NCBI GenBank assembly: GCA_027943335.1
Contig: BSBK01001871.1
Span: 310,001-374,000, forward strand
Direction: 5' to 3'
DNA from: Chamaecyparis obtusa
Lineage: Eukaryota > Streptophyta > Pinopsida > Cupressales > Cupressaceae
DNA length: 64,000 nt
Shown here piece after piece: positions 23,886 through 34,700 of this stretch. A model generated the notes under the pieces. The model had not been told where the DNA came from. It made no database searches and worked only from the letters and a program-made list of their open reading frames with translations. The position numbers and the translations under genes are program-made. How positions within the stretch are numbered: the first letter of the stretch is position 1; each line of letters begins with the position of its first letter.

Positions 23886-24968
23886 TTAGGTTCATTATGA
23901 CACTTAAGGGACATCACTGATAGGGTATGGCGCCGAGTATTTTAGTGAGTGGAGAGAAAAAATGGGACCATGCCTAGGGTAAACCTGCCCAATCAGACAC
24001 ATTTGTGCTGATAGTTTGCACCCATGATGAACATAGAGAGGTTTAGGCTACCTAGCAAGTTTCCATTGAATGCATCTGATAATTTTTGCATAAAAAAACA
24101 AAAACTTATGCCCTACAAAAACCACTTTGAGTCTTTAAAATATAAGATAGGTTATTATAGAGGGGCCTCTCAAGATCCTATACATTTAAACAAATCATTT
24201 TCAAGTTCTACAAATTGGGAGAAATAGCCTGTCAAAGTTCATCACTTTTGTGCACTTAGGACACTAAGGGAGATTGATAGTAGGGTATGATGTCGAGCAT
24301 TCCAACAAGTGGGGAGAAAAAATGTTGGGACTATACATAAGGTAAAACCAAAGAACTAGATGCATTTGTGTTGGTAGTTTACACCCATAATGAATAGAGT
24401 GGTATTTGGGCTTCCTTGTAACTTTATATTGAATGCATCTGACGATTTTTGCATTGACATAAAAATTGCTTCCCTACAAAAACCACTTCAAGTTTTGAAA
24501 ATCTAAGATAGGCTATTGTAGAGGGGCCTCCTATGATCTTATACATTTAAACATATCATTTGAAGGTGCCATAGATTGGGAGAATTGGTATGGTGCTGAG
24601 AATTTCAGTGAGCGGGGAGTCAAAAAAGGATCATGAATTGGGTAAACCCACATAAATAGACATGTCTTCATTGATAGTTTACACCCACAACAAATAGAGT
24701 GATATTTGGGCTACCTTGCAACTTTCCATTGAATGCATATGCCAATTTCTCATTGACAAAACAATTGCTAGCCTATAAAAACCACTTCGAGTATTGAAAT
24801 TATTAGGTAGGTTATTGTAGAGGACCCTACCACAATCCTATATGTTCATAAGTATCATTCAAAAGTTTCATGAATTAAGATAAATATCTCATCAATGTTT
24901 GTCAATTTTGTGCACTCAAGGGACATCACTGATAGGGTATGGCATTGAGCATGTTAGCGAGTGGGGAG
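23886..24968 (+). repeat. Satellite array, left part (units 1-4)
   Basis: The tandem unit has landmarks 'tagggtatg' (23931, 24281, about 24594, 24933), 'gggaccatg.ct.gggtaa', 'ccattgaatgcatctga', 'ctacaaaaaccact' and 'gaggggcctc'. Spacings are 350, 313 and 339 bp. The fourth unit is cut by element C at GGGAG (24964-24968). The short reading frame at 24024-24227 lies in unit 1 and is not a gene. Confidence 0.9.
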
Positions 24969-26217
24969 TGTGCATGTGAATTTTGTACCTAGCTGGAGAC
25001 ACAACACTTTAGTAAAATATTAGAGGTTAGCAAATCAAGAAATTTGCAATATAAGAACAATATAGCTAACCAGGTGATTTATTGCCTTCTAGTAGGTGCA
25101 AGTATGGTATTCTTAGATTCAAAACGAGATCAGTGACAATGAAACACCTAAATGAAGGATTTAAATGATTGAAAGATGTATGGAGATGAATGCTGATTAA
25201 TCTATTTTTTTTGGATTTTGTATGCAATAAGATGAAAAACTTGATATGAAACTAATCTAGAATGAATTGGAACAATATTCAAATTGATCTATTCTAACAA
25301 TGCTATGATATGAAAATGGATGAATTGAAAACAAAGATCTCACAAATTGCCTATTTTGCAAAAGCTTGATTCTTCAGATGCAAATTCGCCAGAGTAAGTA
25401 TGCAAATTTGAGGGATCCTTTTGTGAAGAGCTGAGCCTTGATTATATAGAAATCCAGGGCTTGAGGATGCATTGAGAAAAGCCATAAATTAGTCTTGATA
25501 AAATCAGGTTGATTTTTGAGTTAACAAGAAATCAGGAAAAGATCAACTCATAAAATCCTGCAAAAGCACTTTTTGACTCAAAATAGAGTTTAGTTCACGT
25601 TTTCAATTCACAATCACATGTCAAGTTTAGAAAGTTAACAAATTGAAATTGATAATTGATTTAAAGTTGACTGCTATTTTTTATTGTGCATGATTTAATA
25701 TGAATTAATTTAAAAATAAAGTGATTTATTCTCAACTTAACTGGTTTTGAATTTAAAATAACTGATTTATGGGTTAATCAATTATTAAATCAAACTTTTA
25801 TTCCAAACTATATCATTAAATATTGACAACTAGATTTAATCAATTAAATGAGAATTTAATTGATTATTCGTGGGATTTTTGATTCATTGTCAAAATTAAA
25901 TAATATAATTAGGAATAAATATAATTAAATAATTAAGTGGCAGAATTAAACTTAATTAATTAAATATTTGAAATATTCAATTAATCAAAGTTTAGGATAA
26001 ATATGACATTTATTGCCAAATAGTATTCAATTAGGATAATCATGATAATTAGGAATATTCAAGGAATATTCCTTGATGCAGAATTAAGATAAAATCAATT
26101 AGGGTTTTGATAAACTGATGTGCAGATGTGCTTTGGGTAAGGAATTTGATGTCGATTTTGTTCGATTTGTTGATGTAGGAGGTTAATGAAACTATAGCCC
26201 ATTTTTGGGGTATTACA
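24969..26217 (-). repeat. Element C 3' LTR
   Basis: This 1249-bp LTR runs TGTGCATGTG to GGGGTATTACA on the plus strand. It is clearly related to the LTR of element B (shared starts 'gacacaacact', 'agaggttagc' and shared ends). Confidence 0.96.
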
Positions 26218-26231
26218 TTTTGCCCCTCTTT
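26218..26231 (-). other. Element C polypurine tract
   Basis: The minus strand reads AAAGAGGGGCAAAA immediately before the 3' LTR, identical to element B. Confidence 0.85.
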
Positions 26232-27190
26232 AAATTACTATGCGAAGTGTAGTGGTTCAAAGATTAATCTATTTTTGATAATGATATGGACTCAGTTATG
26301 TGGTGGAGAAACTGATCCTGAGAGATTAACCGATTCTAAGATAGAAACCGATTGATAGATTTGAAGATGTTGGTGATTTAGGTCTTGGTTGACCAGAGAA
26401 TTGAGATGATCCTAACTATATCAACAATGAATTGGTGAATACAAAGAAGTGTCAAAATGCCTGATTCTGAATCTATGATTCTGAAGAAGTGACTGTCCTT
26501 ACTCTAGACCTGATTGTCCAAAGGAATCAAAAGGATGCCAAATTTGATCCCTTCAGTTACGAAGAACCAAGGAAATAACACAACTGAACCGATGGTTACG
26601 AAGAAGTGATATAGTTTGCAAGATTGATTAGGACACTAGATTGATATGGATCTTGATGAATTTGATATGCCCCAAGCCCCGAGGTCTTTTGATGAATTAG
26701 TAACTAGACATGGTTGTTGTCTTGATTACTGAAAGAAAGATTTGATTTATAGATTTTGATTGATGTGCAATACCATGCCCCCTTTGGGATGAAAATCAAA
26801 ATCTGACAAGAAAAGTCAGCGTTAAATGGTTTAGAAGCATGTTAATTGATTTGAGAAGTGGTTGTGCACGTCCAGAGACGTGTTCTACATCATTTGGAGG
26901 CTCTGAAGACCAAGTTTGACTAGGTTTGACCATAGTTGACCAAGTTGAAATTTTGATAGTTTGATGTAAGATAATCAGTTAAGTTGAAAATTGGATTTCT
27001 ATGATGATTGGAAGGTCGATTGTAAAAACAGTTGGCTGTCTTAGGTTCAAAAATTTTAAATCACAATTTTGACAATGTAAACAATCTCAGATTTTGATTT
27101 TGATACTGAAAATGGATTCAGAACGTCAAAATTAGCCAAAGGTGCAATTTTCATGCAAAACAGAGCACTTTGAAAAATTAGGTCAAAACC
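26232..27190. other. Element C 3' region shared with element B
   Basis: Non-coding sequence collinear with 8141 to about 8960 of B (for example 'atgccccaag', 'aataccatgcccccttcggg'-like and 'gaaattttgatagt' phrases). Similarity stops near 27060-27080, where the PMD block starts. Confidence 0.65.
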
Positions 27191-27198
27191 TATATAAG
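27191..27198 (+). promoter_or_regulatory. Candidate TATA box of the antisense PMD gene
   Basis: TATATAAG lies 75 bp upstream of the candidate start ATG at 27273 on the plus strand, opposite to pol. This is a normal spacing for a plant core promoter. Support is positional only. Confidence 0.45.
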
Positions 27199-27272
27199 GC
27201 CCAAAAGGGTCATTTTCAAATCATTTCAACCTTTTGTCTTTTGTGAACTTTGTGGAGCCCTCTGAGAGAAAA

Positions 27273-29779
27273 ATGGACAACATGGTAGTTCCAGTCTCCT
27301 CACATTGATTTGAGGACAACCGGCAACACCAGCGACCTCCCTAGTACAGGAACCCGGTAAGTGGACCTCTGTGCTTCTATGTGAATTCAAATTTTCCATG
27401 TTTTTAGCATTTTAGGATTTTTTTCATATGTTTTTAGGTTTTTCAATTTTTGCACCATGGAAACTCGTACGACAATCTATATAGACTCGTATGATTTTTC
27501 AACTTCCTGTAGAGTGTCATCCCCGTTAGTACTAAAAGTCATATGAGAGGGACCCATCTATCGTATGACATTTCATCGAGTCTCTCAAGTCTCTTATGGG
27601 AACTTCTGTATTGTTGTGTACACATAAAATGTCGTACGAGAACCTATAGAAACTCATACGATTTTTGGTACCAGTCTGAAAACTCGTATGGAAAACAATG
27701 AGTGTTTTTCTCATCCTTAGTTAAATTTTTTATTTTTTTGATTTCATAGGCTGATTCCTTAGCATTTAATGTACCTTTTGAAGTATTTAACTTTTCAATT
27801 TTTGTACTTATAGCCTAATTTTTGACCAAGATACTGATAGGGTACCCTATTTCTATGCTATGTAGGTTGTCTATCTTGATGTACATGTCTAGATTTCACA
27901 CCCTATGATCCAGAGACTCCATGTGTCACTGCCTAACCCTCTTAGAGTGCACCTAGCTGCGTGTGGATTTGAGTACTTGATACAATTTCTTGAGATTCAG
28001 GTGAACCATGGTTTGATTACCGTGTTGATCGAGAGATTCCATTCTGAGATGCAGACATTTCATTTGCCTACCGGAGAGATCATTGTTACTCTTGAGGATG
28101 TTTATCAGATTCTACGTATACCTTTTCATGGTCCTCGACCTGACTATATCAGTGTGGGGAATGATGGTCTTCATGCTTTTCAAACACTATTTGGTGATGA
28201 TGATCAGCTGGCTTAGTCTATCTCCTGGGAGGCTCTAGTATAGAGATATGGGCAAACCCATAGACTGGAGTGTATCATAGCAGGGATGATCGGTGGGATC
28301 ATCATGTTTGACCATCAGTAGAATGGTCTTCTGATGGGTTGGGCCTTGATGGTAACATGCCTGATGGCTACACCTTCTAAGCTAGGATGGGGTCAGTCCC
28401 TTCTTGCTCACATGTTCTCAGAGATGCACAAGATAGTGTATCATGAGGGAAAGTCTTTTTCTTCTGGTGCATTAGTATTACAAATTTGGGCACAGGAGCA
28501 CATCCTGATATGTCGACCTATATGTGGCGAGGGCAGACAACCACATGAGCCCATCATTTATAGATATTGAGGATATGTCACATAGGTTTAGATGGGCATC
28601 ACCAAGTACTGGAGGCATGCCCTTGATGACATGACCTTTGTTATATGGAGACCGTATCTACAGGTGGAGGCATGGCCGGCTACATGTGCTCAATTTTGTT
28701 ACTTTTGTTAGAGCCAAGTGCTTATAGGTTGTTCTACTACTGTCCATGAGTGATTTATCATTACATGTGTCTGGAGGTAGTATGGCATCATACAAGATGC
28801 ACCACAAGACTATGCTACTTACACACATTTTTTCTGAGAGATGGGATTAGGTTAGACATCTCACCTATTGTACACCCTATGTAGCCAGGAGTACACTGGG
28901 TATGTGCCGAGAGATTTGGATTATAGGCCACAGGTTGCCAATGCTAGGGTTACTGATGCTTTTGTTACTTGGTTGGTGGAGCACCCTATGAGGAGATTCT
29001 CTAATCCCATAGAGCTAATTTTGACTATGGAGGAGGCAGTAGATGTTACAGGTGCACCAATGGGTAGGGGCCAGAGATGCTGAGATGTATAGATTCCTGT
29101 GGTGTAGCATACACCACTGAGACCAAGAGCCATTGTCCCTCCATAGAAACCAGCTAGACATATGAGACCACCTCACCCTTAGAGTTCTACAATAGGAAGA
29201 CCTGCAGTTCTTTAGAGGAGACATACTAGAGGAGGGAGTGGTACTTTGGGTAGCATTGGGAGTGCAAATGAGGTCTTAGGTGCATAGTAGGATGTAGGTG
29301 GTGATACTGATGCTACACAGGCTGATCCTGACTTTGACCTAGGTACTGAGGTTAGATGCTATAAGGCATGCATAGCAGATGCTGTTGATCAACCTACAAA
29401 GGATATAGATATGCCCACTGTAGATGTAGATCTTGGATTGAGGAAGATTTCTGAGGATATCATTAGGTGGCTCAGGCTTCAAATTAGAGATTTGAGGTTG
29501 TAGAGTGCTACACTTGAGATACAACTCAAGGATTCTGAGAGGCAGCGTGTAGAATGGGAGGCAGATGTTAGACAGCTGTAGGTAGAGGCCATCCATCAAA
29601 TTGCATGAGCTTCTTATTATGTGTCTACATACTATGCCACTATACCTACTGCACAGAGAGTGCCTGCATACTCTCAGTACATGGTTGCTTCGAAGGGATC
29701 CAGAGCACCGTGGGCTAATCCGCTACTAGATGCACCTACACCACCCCTATCAAATGTGGAGGAGCAGGCAGACAACTGA
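27273..29779 (+). pseudogene. Plant mobile domain (PMD) gene, two exons, 25 in-frame stops
   Basis: PMD proteins (aminotransferase-like plant mobile domain, PF10536) occur as host nuclear factors of the MAIN/MAIL type and in plant transposons. Exon 2 shows the family signature: a GFEYL start, then ALVERF-like LIERFHSEMQTFHLP, GEIIVTLEDVYQILRIP, and further on LGWGQSLLAHMF, ALVLQIWAQEHI and EAWPATCAQ. A C-terminal region with SEDIIRWLRLQIRDL and heptad-like residues may be coiled coil. Model: ATG 27273, exon 1 to 27356, donor GTAAGT at 27357, acceptor TGTAG ending 27865, exon 2 27866 to TGA 29777-29779. Both junctions are phase 0, giving 665 codons plus stop. There are 25 internal stops, all TAG or TGA, and no frameshift. 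The gene lies inside element C on the strand opposite to pol and is absent from the related element B. It is dead as it stands. The exon-intron model is inference; the domain call is firm. Confidence 0.85.
27357..27865 (+). other. Candidate PMD intron with TCGTACGA cluster
   Basis: This GT-AG interval of 509 bp keeps the reading phase. It contains exact TCGTACGA at 27465-27472 and 27632-27639 plus several one-base variants (cgtatgac, catacgat, catatgag). Similar clusters occur in the 5' leaders of elements B and C. Confidence 0.5.
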
Positions 29780-31737
29780 TCTGTCATGTTGCTCTCTGAT
29801 TTTTTCATTTTGTCCATACACATTGATATGATCTGATAGCTCACATGAGCTCATTCTTTTGTATACTATGCCATTAGTGTACCCTTGACTATTCTAAGGT
29901 TTTATGATATATATGAGATCAATTTTTGGGTTGTGACTTCATATGTACTTGTCATTTTGTTTTATGATGTAATATCATGTGATGTAAATGTATGAAATGA
30001 TTTGATTAGTGTAGAATGTATGGAATATCCAATGCAATGTTTTATTTCAAATGTATGGAATATGCAATATAGTTAATGATGGATTATGGAAATGTATGAT
30101 ATGTTTATGCTTTATGGATGTATATGTATGTAATTCAATGAATGAAATGGAATGATAATGATATGTAATGCAGTGATATACATGATATATTTTGCAGGTA
30201 TTGATGAAGACAAGTACTCGATCATTTGTCAAAAAGGATGTTCAACCCAGGATGATGACTACTTGCTGATTTGTGAAGAGACTTTGTGTGAGATTCAATA
30301 TTTGCATCATGTTTAGCGTTAAGCTGATTCAACAATCATGAGATAAATGCAATCATGCAAAGTGAAAAGTGATATGCATAATGAAATGCAAACCTAGGAC
30401 CGAGGACTTAGTCACTGATCATATGTCAGTCATTTTCATCACTAAATATTTTATTAGGTAACTGGGTAAATCAATACAATGTCCACTAGCTATACAACTA
30501 TGAACATATGAATATTGATTGTTACGTCAAAAGTCAATACAACGCCCACTGACTAGACAACCATGGACATATGAATATGGAATTTTTGTTGGAATGTCAG
30601 ATTAGATATAAACACCAAAGCATAAACACCAGGATGACCTGAAGATCATGTCCATTTTGATATAGAAATTTGTATAAGCATCAGAACATAAACATTGTGA
30701 TGACCTAAATATGCCTTGTAGAAAAACATACCAAGAAATCAAGAGATCTTTCTGAATCCACTGTGAATTACCTGCAGTGACCCTTTATCGTTCACATCTT
30801 TGGGTAAGATCACATTTCATAGTAGGAGTAAGAAATCACTCAAAAAGACAATAGTTAGATCGAACTTCCTTGAATTTTCTAGGTATTGATGGTCGAGGTA
30901 CACATGGCCATCCAATACGTGATGGAGGCTCTTACAGATGGACACCATTTCAATCCAAAATTTTCAAAGTTGTTAGATTTTCAGTCTAAGTAGAAAATAA
31001 AGAAAAGATTATGCCCCTAGTCATCACTCTCTAAATCCTATGAAGGACATCATCGAAGAGCTCAAGGGTACATAATATGCAAAAATCTCAATGTGAATCA
31101 GTAAGCATACAAGGAGATAAAAGAAATGAAGAAAAGATTGTTATCAGTTTGTTGTTGATGTTTGTGTTTGATTGCAAAATCCTTTCTGGTAAGGAGATAG
31201 ACACACTAACTCAGATGTAGCTTCAAAGGACTCTAGCTGGATATGACTCGTCTGAGGTATATTGGAGACCATAGGGTATGAAATTGGTTGCCCCCAAGTT
31301 TGAAACATTGATAGGATACATACACTTTTGTTGATTGGTGTACAAGCTGACTTTATTGAAAATAGGATGTGGAAATAAACTGGGAGATATGTACAAGTTG
31401 AAGCAAGACTGAAAGCTAGGAAAGACCAAGATTGCACTGATAGATGGAGCATTTTGAACAAGTGCCACATGTTTGTTAGGTTTTCACCATCTTGGCAGAG
31501 ATTCTATTTTTGCTACCAAGGCACCTGTTTCCAAGTTTTCACTAAGACACTTTTTCTTTTTCTCATTTTTTTTTGTATTTTTATCTTTTCAAATTTTTTT
31601 TTGTATTTTACATTTTTTTGATTTTTTTTGTGAATCATCAAGGTTCCTATTGCTAGGTTTTCATGAGGATGTTCATTTGTTCAGGACTTTTTCTGATTTT
31701 TCTAATTTTTTCAGGACATTTTTTAATACTAAATGCC
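29780..31737. other. Element C 3' region between PMD gene and pol
   Basis: 29780-30310 is AT-rich and repetitive (words like 'gtatggaatatgcaat', 'gtatgaaatg'), with no gene. From about 30315 it matches element B again (30360-30500 with 9050-9200; 30890-31060 with 9580-9750; 31480-31740 with 10190-10460). Plus-strand reading frames in 31144-31772 are not supported as genes. Confidence 0.65.
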
Positions 31738-34700
31738 TTAGGTGTAGAATTTCTTCAGATGGAGAACATTGATTGGTTCTTAGAGCTATTCTCCTTTAGT
31801 CATTGAGAGTTGATAGGCTCCAGAGCCAAAAGTAGTAGTGACAACAAAGGGACCCAGCCAGTTGGGTTCAAACTTCCCCTTGCATTCTCTATGTGATTAA
31901 TTTTTAGGATTCTCTCTCAAGACTAGATCACCAACCTCTCTATGTTTGACTTTCTTGTTGTAACCTCTAGACATTATTTTATGATATACTATGAGATGAT
32001 CATATGTTGCTTGTCTGTGCTCATCTAGTAGTTCAAGTTCTTGCAACCTAGAAAATCTGTAGTCATCATCAATTACTAGACCATGGATTCTGATTCTTAG
32101 TGATGGGATTTCAATCTCTATAGGTAGTACTGCTTCAGACCCATAAACTAAAGTGAATGGTGTAGCCCCAATGGGTGTTTTGATACTTGTTCTATAGGTC
32201 CGGAGAGCTGGATTGATCATGAGATGCTAGTCTCTTCTTGTTTTATTAACTGTTTGATGTAAGATTTTCAATAAATTCTTGTTTGATGCCTCTGCTTGTC
32301 CATTCCCCTAAGGATAATATATGGATGACCAATGTTGTGTTATCTTGAATTTTGAGCATACATAATCTAAGTCCTTGTTCTTGAATTGGCTACCATTATC
32401 TATGACTATAGAGTGTGGGATACCATACTGACATATGATGTAGTTTAGAATGAACATAGAGATTTTCTTTCTGATTTCTTGAGTCAAAGGAACTACTTCT
32501 ACCCATTTTGTAAAGTAATCTGTACCTGTAATGATATGGGTATGTCCATTAAAAGAATGTGGATAAATAGCACCTATCAAATCAAATTCCCATTGTTGAA
32601 AAGGCCATTGTGTAGTAAAGGGAATCAGATCTCTCCCTGGTGCATGAATCAAGTTTCCATGTACTTGACACTTTTGATAGTTCTTAGCATATGTTATAGC
32701 CTCTTTTTCCATTTTAGGCCAATAGTACCCAACCCTAATAAGTTTTTGAGCTAGTGTTAAACCATTGGAATGTGATCCACATATATCGTCCAAGACTTCC
32801 TCTAATGAACTTTGAGACTCTTCACGCTCTAAACACCTAAGTAGCGTACCATCTAGACTCCATTTATATAGATCATTACCAATGATGACATACTAGGATG
32901 TGTTTCAGATAAGGTACCATTTCTCATGGAGGTTGAAGGAATTAGGGATGATTTGGTCTTTAAGGTAGGAGTATAGGTTTTTGTATCTAGATGAATCATG
33001 ACCAACAATAGTGCAGATCATGCGGGTTTTTGGGGAATCATATATAGGAAATGACAATGCTTCCACTAGGAACTCGTAGCATAGCTCATGTTCAGGCTGC
33101 TATAGTAGAGATGATAGTGTTTCCATAACATCATCAGCCTTGTTCTCCATTCTAGGAATCTACATAAAAGTGATAGATATGAAATATTTCTTTAAGTCAT
33201 CTACCATGCATTTGTAGGGAACAAGTTTCTCATCTTTTTTTTGGTACACATCATTGACTTGGTGTATGACTAGCTATGAGTCTCCATGAATGTGCAACTC
33301 TGTCACTCGCCACTCAATTGCTATCTTCATACCATTAAGTAGAGCTTAATATTCAACAATATTATTTGTGCAAGGAAATTTTAGTCTGAAAGCTTTGGGT
33401 ATTGAGTAACCTTGTGGTGTGATGAATAATATGCCTGCTCCAGATCCATTTTGTGTGTAAGATCCATCAGAGAAAAGATGCCAAGTCCTAGAAGATATGT
33501 GCATGATGGATGAATCAAGAAATTCCATCTGTAATGGTGTATTATCAAACAATGGTGCTTCAGCCAGTTGATCTGCAATGACTTGGCCTTTAATAGATTT
33601 TCTCTCAACATATTCTATGTCAAATTATCTCAATAGCATCACCCATTTAGCTAATCTACATGTTAGGGTAGCTTTGCTTAGTAGGTATTTTAGTGGATCA
33701 ATCTTAGCTATTAGTTGTGATGTATGAGCTAACATGTAGTGTCTCAGTTTCTATGATGCAAAAATCATGGCTAGACAAGCTTTCTCAATCATGGAATATT
33801 TATTCTCATATGCTACCAATGTTTGGCTGATATAATAAATAGCTCTTTCCTTCTTGTTTTCATCATGTTGTGCTAGCAATGCCCCCAGTGATGTATCTAT
33901 GGCGGAGACATATAGAATCAATTGCTTCCCTTGAATAGGAGGCATTAGAATAGGAGGATTTGATAAATATTGCTTAATATGATTGAAATTATTTTCACAT
34001 TCCTCATTCCATGCAAAAGTCACACCTTTATGTAATGTTTTTGTGAAAGGCTATGATATGTCTGCCAGTTGAGATATGAAATGTCTGATAGATTATAGTC
34101 TTCCTTGTAAAGTTCTCATTTGACTGATATTTTTAGGAGGTTGCATCTCCATGATAGCTTTGACTTTAGGAGGATCTACTTCAATACCCTTCTTTGAAAC
34201 AATGTAGCCTAGGAGGTTTCCAAAAGTAACACCAAAAGCACAGTTTTTAGGCTTCAGTCTGAGACTAAACTTCTCCATTCTATCCAGTATTTTTCTCAAG
34301 TCATTCAAATGTTCTAATCTTATCATAGACTTAGCTATGGTGTCATCAACATATTCTTCCATGGTTTAATGCATCATGTCATGAAAGATAGATGTCATAG
34401 CTCATTGACATGTAGCACCAATGTTCTTAAGACCAAATGGCATGCCATTCCAACAAAAGGTACCCCATGCACATGTAAAAGCTGTTTTCTCTTGATCTTC
34501 TAGAGAAATTTTGATTTGGTTGTATCTAGAGAAACCATCCATTAAAGAATACATTTTGAAGCCCGTAGTCATATCCACTATCATATTGATTTTTGGTAAT
34601 GGAAAGTCATCCTTAGGGCATGCTTTATTTACATCTCTAAAGTCTATGCATACTCTATTAGATTTGTTAGGTTTCGATACTAGAACAATGTTGGAGATCC

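Noticed and set aside
27905..29779. Reading the many TAG/TGA codons as recoded amino acids (alternative code or suppression)
   Set aside because: Neighbouring elements show ordinary decay with all kinds of stops, and the changes are explained by deamination.
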